Origin: Streptomyces sp. CB02366
Lineage (GTDB): Bacteria; Actinomycetota; Actinomycetes; Streptomycetales; Streptomycetaceae
Direction: 5' to 3'
Assembly: GCF_001905905.1 (NCBI RefSeq)
Contig: NZ_LIVT01000011.1
Location: 116,838 to 180,837, forward strand
Length of the DNA: 64,000 nt
The notes under the pieces were generated by a model. The model made no database searches, was not told the origin of the DNA, and worked only from the letters and a program-made list of their open reading frames with translations. Both the position numbers and the translations under genes were made by a program. Positions 43,761 to 51,927 of the stretch are shown in pieces. The first letter of the stretch is position 1. Each line of letters begins with the position of its first letter.

Positions 43761-45581
43761 TCAGGCGTCCTCGGCCAGTTCCAGCCAGCGCATCTCCAGC
43801 TCGTCGCGCTCGGTGACCAGTTCACGCAGTTCGGCGTCGAGCTTGGCGACCTTCTCGAAGTCGGTGGCGTTCTCCGCGATCTGCTGGTGCAGCGTGGTCT
43901 CACGGGTGGAGAGCTTGTCGAGCTGCCGCTCGACCTTCTGCAGCTCCTTCTTCGCGGCGCGGGACGCCTGGGCCGAGACCGCGGGGGCGGCGGAGGAGGG
44001 GGCCGAGGGCGTACGGGGTGCGGCGGCGGAGGGGGTGGTCTCCTCCTCCATCCTCTGCCGGCGCTCCAGGTACTCGTCGATACCGCGCGGCAGCATCCGC
44101 AGGGAGCGGTCGCCCAGGAGCGCCATGACCCGGTCGGTGGTCCGCTCGATGAAGAACCGGTCGTGGGAGATCACGATCATCGAACCGGGCCAGCCGTCGA
44201 GGAGGTCCTCCAGCTGGGTCAGGGTCTCGATGTCGAGGTCGTTGGTGGGCTCGTCGAGGAAGAGGACGTTGGGCTCGTCCATCAGCAGCCGCAGGATCTG
44301 CAGGCGGCGGCGCTCACCGCCGGAGAGGTCGCCCACGGGCGTCCACTGCTTCTCCTTGGTGAAGCCGAACTGCTCGCAGAGCTGTCCGGCCGTCATCTCG
44401 CGGCCCTTGCCGAGATCGACCCGGTCGCGGATCTGCTGGACGGCCTCCAGAACGCGCAGGTTCGGGTTCAGCTCGTGGACCTCCTGGGAGAGGTAGGCGA
44501 GCCTGACGGTCTTGCCGACGACGATCTTCCCGGCGGCGGGCTGCTCCTCGCCCTGGGTGCGGGCGGCCTCGGCCAGGGCGCGCAGCAGCGAGGTCTTGCC
44601 CGCACCGTTGACGCCGACGAGGCCGATGCGGTCGCCGGGGCCGAGCTGCCAGGTGAGGTGGGTGAGGAGGGTCTTGGGCCCGGCCTGGACGGTCACGTCC
44701 TCCAGGTCGAAGACGGTCTTGCCGAGGCGGGCGTTGGCGAACTTCATCAGCTCGCTGGTGTCGCGCGGCGGCGGCACGTCGGCGATCAGCTCGTTGGCGG
44801 CCTCGATGCGGTAGCGCGGCTTGGAGGTGCGGGCGGGGGCGCCCCGGCGCAGCCAGGCCAGCTCCTTGCGCATGAGGTTCTGCCGCTTGGACTCCTCGGT
44901 GGCGGCGATGCGCTCGCGCTCGGCGCGGGCGAAGACGTAGTCGCTGTAGCCGCCCTCGTACTCGTGGACCGTGCCGCGCTGGACGTCCCACATGCGGGTG
45001 CAGACCTGGTCGAGGAACCAGCGGTCGTGGGTGACGCAGACGAGGGCGGAGCGGCGGGCGCGCAGGTGGCCGGCCAGCCAGGAGATGCCTTCGACGTCGA
45101 GGTGGTTGGTGGGCTCGTCCAGGACGATCAGGTCCTGCTCGTCGATGAGCAGCTTCGCCAGGGCGATCCGGCGGCGCTCGCCGCCGGAGAGGGGGGCGAT
45201 GACGGTGTCGAGGCCGTGTTCGAAGCCGGGGAGGGCGAGGCCGCCGAAGAGGCCGGTGAGCACGTCGCGGATCTTGGCGCTGCCCGCCCACTCGTGGTCG
45301 GCGAGGTCGCCGATGACCTCCTGCCGGATGGTCTTCTCCGGGTCGAGGGAGTCGTGCTGGGTGAGGACGCCGAGACGCAGCCCGCCGTTGTGCGTGACGC
45401 GTCCGGTGTCCGCCTCCTCCAGCTTGGCGAGCATCCGGATGAGGGTGGTCTTGCCGTCGCCGTTGCGGCCCACGACGCCGATCCGGTCGCCCTCGGACAC
45501 CCCGAGGGATACGCCGTCGAGCAGGGCACGGGTGCCGTACACCTTGCTGACCTGCTCGACATTGACCAGATTGACGGCCAT
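43761..45581 (-). CDS. ABC-F family ATPase, Uup-like
   Basis: ABC-F proteins lack membrane domains and act on ribosomes. The 606-residue protein has two ATPase cassettes: GVVGRNGDGKTTL, LSGGERRRIALAK, VLDEPTNHLD in the first and LVGVNGAGKTSLL, LSGGERRRLQILR, LFLDEPTNDLD in the second. Between them is the linker with RQNLMRKELAWLRRGAPART, the Uup-type arm motif. The C-terminus is a coiled coil (KKELQKVERQLDKLSTRET), again as in Uup. ATG 45581 with AGGAG; the frame extends far upstream. Housekeeping translation factor more likely than resistance. Confidence 0.93.
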   Translation of the reverse strand: MAVNLVNVEQVSKVYGTRALLDGVSLGVSEGDRIGVVGRNGDGKTTLIRMLAKLEEADTGRVTHNGGLRLGVLTQHDSLDPEKTIRQEVIGDLADHEWAGSAKIRDVLTGLFGGLALPGFEHGLDTVIAPLSGGERRRIALAKLLIDEQDLIVLDEPTNHLDVEGISWLAGHLRARRSALVCVTHDRWFLDQVCTRMWDVQRGTVHEYEGGYSDYVFARAERERIAATEESKRQNLMRKELAWLRRGAPARTSKPRYRIEAANELIADVPPPRDTSELMKFANARLGKTVFDLEDVTVQAGPKTLLTHLTWQLGPGDRIGLVGVNGAGKTSLLRALAEAARTQGEEQPAAGKIVVGKTVRLAYLSQEVHELNPNLRVLEAVQQIRDRVDLGKGREMTAGQLCEQFGFTKEKQWTPVGDLSGGERRRLQILRLLMDEPNVLFLDEPTNDLDIETLTQLEDLLDGWPGSMIVISHDRFFIERTTDRVMALLGDRSLRMLPRGIDEYLERRQRMEEETTPSAAAPRTPSAPSSAAPAVSAQASRAAKKELQKVERQLDKLSTRETTLHQQIAENATDFEKVAKLDAELRELVTERDELEMRWLELAEDA

Positions 45582-45722
45582 TTCACTCCTGTCCCGGGGG
45601 CCCCTGCGGTAAGGGCCGCTTCGCCGTACCAGGGTAGTCGCCGCGCGGAGCGCGTCGGCGTGCCGCGATCGGCTGCGGGGAGAAGCCCCAGGTGGGGGCG
45701 GGGAAGACATCCGGGGCGGAAT

Positions 45723-45760
45723 GGCCCCGCGCCGGCCGTCCGGCCACCCGGCGCGGGGCC
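45723..45760 (-). terminator. hairpin terminator of the acyltransferase gene
   Basis: GGCCCCGCGCCGG at 45723-45735 pairs perfectly with CCGGCGCGGGGCC at 45748-45760, loop 12 nt. It lies downstream of the leftward acyltransferase gene and upstream of the ABC-F gene; the remaining 45582-45880 has nothing else recognisable. Confidence 0.7.
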
Positions 45761-45880
45761 CCTGGGCCGTGGGCGCCACCGCTCCCGGAGTTCCGTACGG
45801 CTCCCCGTACGTACCGGAAGTCGCCCGGGAACCGCGGGGGCGGCCGTGCGCACGACGGTCTGCCCCGAGGCCGCCGACGC

Positions 45881-47269
45881 CTACCGCGCGCCCCGGCCGC
45901 GCCCCGCGCGCTCCACCAGCAGCCAGCCGCCCAGGGTCATCGCGACCGCGGCCGGTGCGCTGACCGGGATCGCGATCAGCAGGGCCGTGCGACCGTCCAG
46001 CAGACCGTTGAAACCGACCATGGACAGGCCCAGCACGCCGAGCAGGCAGAGCGTCGCGCCGAGGGCGGCGAGCGGGCCGGCCCCGGGGGCCCCGGACGCG
46101 GCGAGGGGGCCGCGGCCCGTTCCCGGGGCCGAGGGGGCCGGGCGTTCGAAGGTGCGGAAGACGGCGACGAGAGCGGCGGTGAGGGCCGCCGCGCAGGCGA
46201 TCCGCAGCGGGACCTGGGCCCACCAGGCGGCCGACGCGGGCTCGGGCAGCGGCACGTCGAGGGCCAGCAGCGCCCCGTACACCCCGAACATCGCCGTGAG
46301 GTGCCAGAGGAAGGCGGTCATCGCCACGCCGTTGGCCGCCACCACCGTGCGCCAGACGCGCGGGCGCTCCAGCAGGCGGGCCGCCGGGGCGCGGAGCAGC
46401 TCGACCGCGCCGACCAGCCAGAGGCCGTGGGCCAGCAGGGCGAGGGTGGGCAGGGCCATGTTGCTGACCTTCTCGCCGGGCATCCCGACCATGGACAGCG
46501 GGTACGGCCCGAACGCCACCAGCGCGCAGGCGGCGGCCAGCCCCGCCCCGGCGAGGAGCGCGGGGCGGCGGAGGCGGCCGTCGGCGCGCAGGAAGCCGAG
46601 CTGGTGGACGGCCAGCCAGACGAAGGCGAAGTTGAGGAACTCGACGTACGGGGCCCCGGCCGCGAAGCGCAGGACGTCCACCGCCGCCGCCGCACCGGCC
46701 AGCCCGGCGAAGGCGCCCCAGCCGTACCGCTCGTGCAGCCGCAGCAGGGGCGGGGTGAAGGCCACCATCGCCAGGTAGATCCCGATGAACCAGAGCGGCT
46801 GGGTCACCATGCGCAGGGTCACGCCGGTCAGGCCGCCGCCCCCGCCGAGGAGTTGGACGAGCAGCGCCGCCGCGCCCCAGACGAGGACGAAGACGGTGGT
46901 GGGGCGCAGCAGCCGCTGGAGCCTCGCGCGGAGGAAGGCGGAGTAGACCGAGCCCTCCGAGCCCTTGGAACCGTCGGGGCCGCCGGGCCCTTCGGGGCCG
47001 CCGGGGCGCTTGCGGAGCAGGGAGCGGTAGGACAGCGCGTGGGAGAAGCCGCCGACGAAGAAGAACACCGGCATGACCTGGAGCAGCCAGGTCAGCGGCT
47101 GGAGGGCGGGGACGACGGCGAGCAGGTTGCCGACCCCGTCCGGGGTGACGGCGGCCATCAGCCAGTGGCCGAGCACGACCGCGGCGAGCGAGGCGACCCG
47201 GAGGAGGTCGACGTAGCGGTCCCGGGTGGCGGGCGTCGCCCCGACCAGTTCGCGAACACGTGATCCCAT
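45881..47269 (-). CDS. acyltransferase family 3 membrane protein
   Basis: The 462-residue protein has about ten hydrophobic segments and the Acyl_transf_3 hallmarks: DLLRVASLAAVVLGHWLMAA with the catalytic His near residue 35, MPVFFFVGGFSHALSYRSLL, and RARLQRLLRPTTVF. These proteins O-acylate carbohydrates or other exported molecules at the membrane. The acceptor is unknown. The C-terminal half includes LWHLTAMFGVYGAL. A loop of KRPGGPEGPGGPDGSKGS is inserted after the second helix pair. ATG 47269 lies just after a terminator, so the gene has its own promoter or depends on read-through. Confidence 0.85.
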   Translation of the reverse strand: MGSRVRELVGATPATRDRYVDLLRVASLAAVVLGHWLMAAVTPDGVGNLLAVVPALQPLTWLLQVMPVFFFVGGFSHALSYRSLLRKRPGGPEGPGGPDGSKGSEGSVYSAFLRARLQRLLRPTTVFVLVWGAAALLVQLLGGGGGLTGVTLRMVTQPLWFIGIYLAMVAFTPPLLRLHERYGWGAFAGLAGAAAAVDVLRFAAGAPYVEFLNFAFVWLAVHQLGFLRADGRLRRPALLAGAGLAAACALVAFGPYPLSMVGMPGEKVSNMALPTLALLAHGLWLVGAVELLRAPAARLLERPRVWRTVVAANGVAMTAFLWHLTAMFGVYGALLALDVPLPEPASAAWWAQVPLRIACAAALTAALVAVFRTFERPAPSAPGTGRGPLAASGAPGAGPLAALGATLCLLGVLGLSMVGFNGLLDGRTALLIAIPVSAPAAVAMTLGGWLLVERAGRGRGAR

Positions 47270-47273
47270 GGAC

Positions 47274-47317
47274 GTACGGTCGCGCGGGCCGGGCGGGGCC
47301 CGGCAGCGCGACCGTAC
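47274..47317 (-). terminator. long two-tier hairpin terminator after ispE
   Basis: GTACGGTCGCGC at 47274-47285 pairs with GCGCGACCGTAC at 47306-47317, and the interior GCCGGGC/GCCCGGC extends the stem. It lies 36 bp beyond the ispE stop and ends just before the acyltransferase start. Confidence 0.75.
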
Positions 47318-47352
47318 TCAGATCCGGGGTGAGTACGGCCGCGCGCCGGGGG

Positions 47353-48252
47353 TCAGACGAGGTGGGCGCCCGGCGCGGGCGAGACGGCCACGCGGGCGTT
47401 GCGGCAGGTCCCGGACGCCGTCAGCGCTGCCGCGACCTTCTCGGCCGTCCCCTCGTCCGCGACCAGGAACGCCGTCGTCGGCCCGGAGCCAGAGACCAGG
47501 GCCGCCAGGGCGCCCGCCGCCGTGCCCGCCGCCAGGGTGTCGGCGAGGGAGGGGCGCAGGGAGAGCGCGGCGGGCTGGAGGTCGTTGCCCAGGGCCGCCG
47601 CGAGCGCCCCGGAGTCGCCGGAGCGCAGGGCGGCGAGCAGGGCGGGGGACGCGGTCGGCTCGGGGACCTCGGCGCCGGCGGTGAGGCGGTCGAACTCCCC
47701 GTAGACGGCGGGGGTGGAGAGACCGCCGTCGGCCACCGCGAAGACCCAGTGGAAGGTCCCGCCGACCTCGACCGGGGTCAGCTTCTCGCCGCGTCCGGTG
47801 CCGAGCGCGGCCCCGCCGACCAGGCTGAAGGGCACATCGCTGCCCAGTTCCGCGCAGATCGCGAGGAGTTCGTCGCGGCTCGCGCCGGTCCCCCACAGGG
47901 CGTCGCAGGCGACCAGGGCGGCGGCCCCGTCCGCGCTGCCGCCGGCCATCCCGCCCGCGACCGGGATGTCCTTGGCGATGTGCAGGTGGACGGCGGGCGC
48001 GAGGCCGTACCGCTCGGCCAGCGCGAGCGCGGCGCGGGCGGCGAGGTTGGTGGAGTCCAGCGGGACCCGGGCGGCGTCCGGGCCGGAGCAGGTGATGCGC
48101 AGTTCGTCGGCGGGGGCGGCGGTGACCTCGTCGTAGAGGCCGACGGCGAGGAAGACGTTGGCCAGGTCGTGGAAGCCGTCGGGGCGGGCGGCGCCCACGG
48201 CGAGCTGGGCGTTGACCTTGGCGGGGACGCGGACGGTGACGGCGGTGCTCAT
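47353..48252 (-). CDS. ispE: 4-diphosphocytidyl-2-C-methyl-D-erythritol kinase
   Basis: MEP-pathway GHMP kinase that phosphorylates CDP-methylerythritol on the way to isoprenoids. The 299 residues show VRVPAKVNAQLAVGAARPDG (in most IspE: KxNLxLxVxxRRxDGYH, here FHDLANVF), the ATP loop IPVAGGMAGGSADGAAAL, and SGSGPTTAFLV near the C-terminus. Its ATG overlaps the rsmA stop (ATGA), as in many actinobacteria where rsmA and ispE are paired. Confidence 0.94.
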   Translation of the reverse strand: MSTAVTVRVPAKVNAQLAVGAARPDGFHDLANVFLAVGLYDEVTAAPADELRITCSGPDAARVPLDSTNLAARAALALAERYGLAPAVHLHIAKDIPVAGGMAGGSADGAAALVACDALWGTGASRDELLAICAELGSDVPFSLVGGAALGTGRGEKLTPVEVGGTFHWVFAVADGGLSTPAVYGEFDRLTAGAEVPEPTASPALLAALRSGDSGALAAALGNDLQPAALSLRPSLADTLAAGTAAGALAALVSGSGPTTAFLVADEGTAEKVAAALTASGTCRNARVAVSPAPGAHLV

Positions 48253-49121
48253 GCCGCCACCTCCGGCTTGTTCTCCGCGATCGCCGCGAACTCCTCCACC
48301 GTCAGCGATTCGCCGCGCGCCTGCGGGGAGACGCCGGCGGCGGTGAGCGCGGCCTCGGCGGCGGGGGCGGAGCCGGCCCAGCCGGCCAGGGCCGCGCGCA
48401 GCGTCTTGCGGCGCTGGGCGAAGGCGGCGTCCACCACCGCGAAGACCTCGGCGCGGGAGGCGGTGGTGGCGATGGGCTCGGTGCGCCGGACCAGGGAGAC
48501 GAGACCGGAGTCGACGTTGGGGGCGGGCCAGAAGACGGTGCGGCCGATGGACCCGGCGCGCTTGACGTCCGCGTACCAGTTGGCCTTCACCGAGGGCACG
48601 CCGTACACCTTGTTGCCGGGGCGGGCGGCGAGCCGGTCGGCGACCTCGGCCTGGACCATGACGAGGGTCCGCTCGATGCTGGGGAAGCGCTCCAGCATGG
48701 TGAGCAGGACGGGCACGGCCACGTTGTACGGGAGGTTCGCGACGAGCGCGGTGGGCGCGGGGCCGGGCAGCTCCGTGACCAGCATCGCGTCGGAGTGGAC
48801 CAGGGCGAAGCGGTCGGCGCGCTCCGGCATCCGGGCCCGGACGGTGGCGGGCAGCGCGGCGGCGAGCACCTCGTCGATCTCGACGGCCGTCACCCGGTCC
48901 GCCGCCTCCAGCAGCGCCAGGGTCAGCGAGCCGAGCCCGGGGCCGACCTCGACGACGGTGTCGTCCGGGCGGACCTCGGCCGTGCGCACGATGCGGCGGA
49001 CGGTGTTGGCGTCGATGACGAAGTTCTGACCGCGCTGCTTGGTGGGGCGTACGCCCAGCTTCGCGGCCAGGTCGCGGATGTCTGCGGGGCCCAGGAGGGC
49101 GTCGGGCTCAGTGCTGCTCAC
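48249..49121 (-). CDS. rsmA: 16S rRNA (adenine1518/1519-N6)-dimethyltransferase RsmA/KsgA
   Basis: Dimethylates the two adjacent adenines in the 3' hairpin of 16S rRNA. The 290-residue protein has GVRPTKQRGQNFVIDANTVR, the SAM loop EVGPGLGSLTLALLEAA, VEIDEVLA, the catalytic ANLPYNVAVPVL (NLPY) and the C-terminal VFWPAPNVDSGLVSL. GTG 49121 is in frame and gives standard length. Coupled to ispE. Only 60 bp separate it from tatD; see findings. Confidence 0.95.
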   Translation of the reverse strand: MSSTEPDALLGPADIRDLAAKLGVRPTKQRGQNFVIDANTVRRIVRTAEVRPDDTVVEVGPGLGSLTLALLEAADRVTAVEIDEVLAAALPATVRARMPERADRFALVHSDAMLVTELPGPAPTALVANLPYNVAVPVLLTMLERFPSIERTLVMVQAEVADRLAARPGNKVYGVPSVKANWYADVKRAGSIGRTVFWPAPNVDSGLVSLVRRTEPIATTASRAEVFAVVDAAFAQRRKTLRAALAGWAGSAPAAEAALTAAGVSPQARGESLTVEEFAAIAENKPEVAA

Positions 49122-49181
49122 CCGGTAAGCGTACGGCGGTGGGGCCGGGGCCCGCCCCCGCCGCCCGCCCCGGCCCGCCGG

Positions 49182-50048
49182 TCAGAAGTCGAAGGCCCTC
49201 GCCGTGTTGGCCTGGATCGCGCTCGCCAGCGTGTCCTCGTCCAGGCCCTTCACCGCGGCCATCGCGCGGAGCGTGACCGGGACGAGGTAGGGCGCGTTGG
49301 GGCGGCCCCGGTACGGGGCGGGGGTGAGGAAGGGGGCGTCCGTCTCGACGAGGACCAGCTCGGTGGGGGCGGCGGCGAGCGCGTCCCGCAGCGGCTGGGC
49401 GTTCTTGAAGGTCACGTTTCCCGCGAAGGACATGAAGTAGCCGGCCGCCGCGCAGATCCGGGCCATCTCGGCGTCGCCGGAGTAGCAGTGGAACACCGTC
49501 CGCTCGGGCGCGCCCGCGTCGAGCAGGACCCGCAGGACGTCCGCGTGCGCGTCGCGGTCGTGGATGACCAGGGCCTTGCCGTGCCGCTTGGCGATCTCGA
49601 TGTGGGCCCGGAAGGACTCCTCCTGGGCGGCGACGCCCTCGGGCCCGGTGCGGAAGAAGTCCAGGCCCGTCTCGCCGACCCCGCGCACGTGGTCGAGGGC
49701 GGCCAGCGCGTCGATCTCCGCCAGCGCCTCGTCCAGCGCCGCCCGGCCGCCGGGCTCCCTGGCCCCCTGCCGCGCGGTGCCGTCCGGATCCCCGTGGACG
49801 ATGCGCGGGGCCTCGTTGGGGTGCAGGGCGACCGAGGCGTGGACGGCGGGGTGGGCCGCGGCGGTCTCGGCGGCCCACCGGGAGCCGGCCACGTCGCACC
49901 CCACCTGGACGACGGTCGTCACGTTGACCGCGGCGGCCCGGGCGAGGGCCTCCTCGACCGTGGCGTCCTGCATGTCCAGATGGGTGTGGGAGTCGGCGAC
50001 CGGAACCCTCAGGGGCTCGGGCAGCGGCGGGGGTTCGGTACGGCTCAT
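49182..50048 (-). CDS. TatD-family metal-dependent DNase
   Basis: The 288-residue TIM-barrel hydrolase carries all metal ligands: DSHTHLD (HxH), GVGETGLDFFR (Glu), HDRDAHADVL (His), FHCYSGDAEM (His) and VETDAPFLTPAP (Asp). TatD-family enzymes are 3'-5' exonucleases acting in DNA repair and RNA quality control; Tat transport is not involved despite the name. ATG 50048 is the natural start. It is upstream of rsmA-ispE, as in many Gram-positive genomes. Confidence 0.93.
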   Translation of the reverse strand: MSRTEPPPLPEPLRVPVADSHTHLDMQDATVEEALARAAAVNVTTVVQVGCDVAGSRWAAETAAAHPAVHASVALHPNEAPRIVHGDPDGTARQGAREPGGRAALDEALAEIDALAALDHVRGVGETGLDFFRTGPEGVAAQEESFRAHIEIAKRHGKALVIHDRDAHADVLRVLLDAGAPERTVFHCYSGDAEMARICAAAGYFMSFAGNVTFKNAQPLRDALAAAPTELVLVETDAPFLTPAPYRGRPNAPYLVPVTLRAMAAVKGLDEDTLASAIQANTARAFDF

Positions 50049-50180
50049 GCCGACGATCGTACGAGGGCGGGGCTCCCGTACGGCCGTCGGCCGGGGCGCC
50101 GCTCCGGTGCGTCCCCCCGCCGCGGGCCACCCCGTGTCGCCCGCGGCGGAAGGGCCGCCCGCCCCGGTGGAGGGACGGGT

Positions 50181-50558
50181 TCAGCGGCGGTGGAAGGGGT
50201 GGAGCAGGTCCGACAGCTTCCAGTGGCGCTCCGGGGCGACGGCGGCCCCCGCCGCCCGGTCCTTCCCGGCGGTCCCGGCCGCGCGGGGGCGGGGCGCCCG
50301 CTGCGTGCGCAGCAGCTCCTGGACGCCCGCCACCCGCCCCGCCCGCATGATGCGCACCACGTGTCCGCCGCAGTTGGCGCAGGTGGGCGTGGAGAGCGGG
50401 GACGGCACGCGCTCACCGTCGGCCGTGTAGACGACGAACGCGTGGCCGTGGACGTCGACGTGGTGCTCTATCTCGTAGGACTGCTCCCAGCCGTGCCCGC
50501 ACTTCATGCAGGCGAAGGCGTACGCCTCGTGGACGGTGGTGGCTGCGATCTCGCTCAT
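50181..50558 (-). CDS. small zinc-ribbon protein of unknown function
   Basis: 125 residues with two CxxC knuckles, CMKCGHGWEQSYEIEHHVDV near residue 17 and CANCGGHVVRIM near residue 59, a four-cysteine zinc-ribbon arrangement. The C-terminus is Arg/Ala-rich and ends KLSDLLHPFHRR. ATG 50558 has GGAGGA 6 nt upstream; the frame continues to 50921 but that part is out of character. No function is known. It is divergent from the peptide operon at 51033. Confidence 0.75.
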   Translation of the reverse strand: MSEIAATTVHEAYAFACMKCGHGWEQSYEIEHHVDVHGHAFVVYTADGERVPSPLSTPTCANCGGHVVRIMRAGRVAGVQELLRTQRAPRPRAAGTAGKDRAAGAAVAPERHWKLSDLLHPFHRR

Positions 50559-51032
50559 GCCTGCTCCTCCTGGCCGCCGGTCACACACTCCGGGGGCGGG
50601 CGCCCCGCCCGAGGATTCGGGCAGGCGGCCCGTCCCTTCCAGTGGACACCCGCCCCCGGGCGGACGCACGGGTTCGGAGCCGTTGTTGATGCGTTCTTGG
50701 CCTCCTTTGGCCGCCCTTTGCCCCCGCATGGCGCGGGTGAGGACCGGGGTGGGGCAGCGCGTGACCTCCACCCGGGGAGGGCCGACCGGGCGATCCGCCG
50801 AGCGCCCCCGAATGCGCCCCGCATCAGAAGTGAATGCGCCCGCGCACCACCCCCGGCACGACCTTCCTTTTCCCTTGCGGCCACGGGCTTTTCCCCCGTC
50901 CGCACCACAGGAATTCACCATTCAATTGAATACGCGATTTCCCCGGATGTCCCGCTTCGATTTGCGGAGCCGCCCTTCCTCCTTTTCACTCGTTTACGTC
51001 CACCCCATTTCCCACAGGACGGGGAACAACTC
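50559..51032. promoter_or_regulatory. divergent region before the peptide operon, with a 12-bp palindrome
   Basis: This 474-bp gap holds the promoters of the Zn-ribbon gene and the peptide operon. Its right third (50870-51030) is unusually AT-rich for this genome and contains the perfect palindrome ATTCAATTGAAT at 50920-50931, with GAATTC just before it. A purine-rich ACAGGACGGGGAA lies 8 nt before ATG 51033. The left two-thirds show no gene. Confidence 0.5.
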
Positions 51033-51209
51033 ATGTTCACCACGGACACCACTGCCACCGACGTCGAGCTCGACCTGGACGCAGCCCTCAACCCGGGCGA
51101 GGTCGAGGGCCTGTACCGCGACTCCCGTGAATGCGCGTACCTCGCGCTCCTCGCGGGCGGCGGCGCTCTCCTGCTCTCGCCCCCGACCCCCCGCCCGAAG
51201 AAGGGCTGA
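51033..51209 (+). CDS. 58-residue peptide, candidate RiPP precursor
   Basis: The product begins MFTTDTTATDVELDLDAALN, an acidic, leader-like region, followed by PGEVEGLYRDSRE and then an abrupt change to a hydrophobic stretch C34-AYLALLAGGGALLLS and a basic Pro-rich end PPTPRPKKG. The split between an acidic leader and a small-hydrophobic core with a single Cys and GG, together with tight linkage to four downstream genes, is what RiPP precursors look like. Alternatives: a short membrane-anchored regulator of the operon. The purine-rich site at 51015-51024 and the ATG at 51033 support translation. It was found by reading the sequence; it is too short for most gene finders. Confidence 0.65.
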   Translation: MFTTDTTATDVELDLDAALNPGEVEGLYRDSRECAYLALLAGGGALLLSPPTPRPKKG

Positions 51210-51219
51210 ACGTCGGAAC

Positions 51220-51927
51220 ATGGACCAGACACATGCGTCGTCGCCCCTCGCGGGCGCCGTGCATGACCTGGCGACAGAGGTGGTCCTCGCTCTTCGGAGC
51301 GGGGACCACCTCGCCACGGTGTGCGGCGCTGCGGGAATCGACGAGGACGATCGGACCGGAATCGCGGCGGCACGGGTCATCGGGGCCGACCTGCTGCTGC
51401 CGAGCGTGCTGTACGGACGGAACCCGCACCCGGGTGACGTCGCCGTACTCGACCGGGCGGTACGGGAGTTCCCGCCGAAGCCCGACGCCCCGGCCGCCAC
51501 GGCCTGGAGCCACTGGCACATGATCTCCACCCTCCAGCGGATGGCTCCCCCCGCCCCGGGGACGACGGCCCCCGCCGGGTACGCGGAGCCCGACGCCGCC
51601 TGGCTGGAGGAGGCCCCCTGGCAGGCGTTCACCCACCAGCTGTCGGTCCTCGCGCCGCTCGCCGTCCCGGCCGCCCCCTCCGCCGTACAGCGGGCCGCGG
51701 CGAACCGGACCGTCGACCTGGCGCGGGGCTTCGTCCGCGCGGTCCGGCGGCGCGACTGGCTCCAGGCGGCGGGCGCGGGCCGCTGGCTCGCGGCGACCGG
51801 CGGCGCACCCGACACCCTGGGCCTGGACGGCGGCCTGGAATTCGTCGAGCTGATGGACGGCCACGACCCCCGCGTCGCCCTCCATGTACGGGCCGCCCGC
51901 ATGATGGACGGGGCGGGCGCACGGTGA
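51220..51927 (+). CDS. protein of unknown function, second gene of the peptide operon
   Basis: A 235-residue, mostly helical, soluble protein without recognisable domains. Notable stretches are LATEVVLALRSGDHLATVCG, GADLLLPSVLYGRNPHPG, a Trp/His cluster ATAWSHWHMISTLQRM and LDGGLEFVELMDGHDPRVAL. The short distance (10 bp) to the peptide gene and GTGA overlap with the next gene show it belongs to the operon. ATG 51220 is the first sensible start; the site before it is weak, suggesting coupling to the peptide. A role as recognition or partner protein is only a guess. Confidence 0.7.
   Translation: MDQTHASSPLAGAVHDLATEVVLALRSGDHLATVCGAAGIDEDDRTGIAAARVIGADLLLPSVLYGRNPHPGDVAVLDRAVREFPPKPDAPAATAWSHWHMISTLQRMAPPAPGTTAPAGYAEPDAAWLEEAPWQAFTHQLSVLAPLAVPAAPSAVQRAAANRTVDLARGFVRAVRRRDWLQAAGAGRWLAATGGAPDTLGLDGGLEFVELMDGHDPRVALHVRAARMMDGAGAR

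Noticed and set aside
43761..45581. ABC-F gene as an antibiotic-resistance determinant
   Set aside because: The linker and C-terminal coiled coil are Uup-like and the neighbours are housekeeping genes; no biosynthetic cluster is adjacent.
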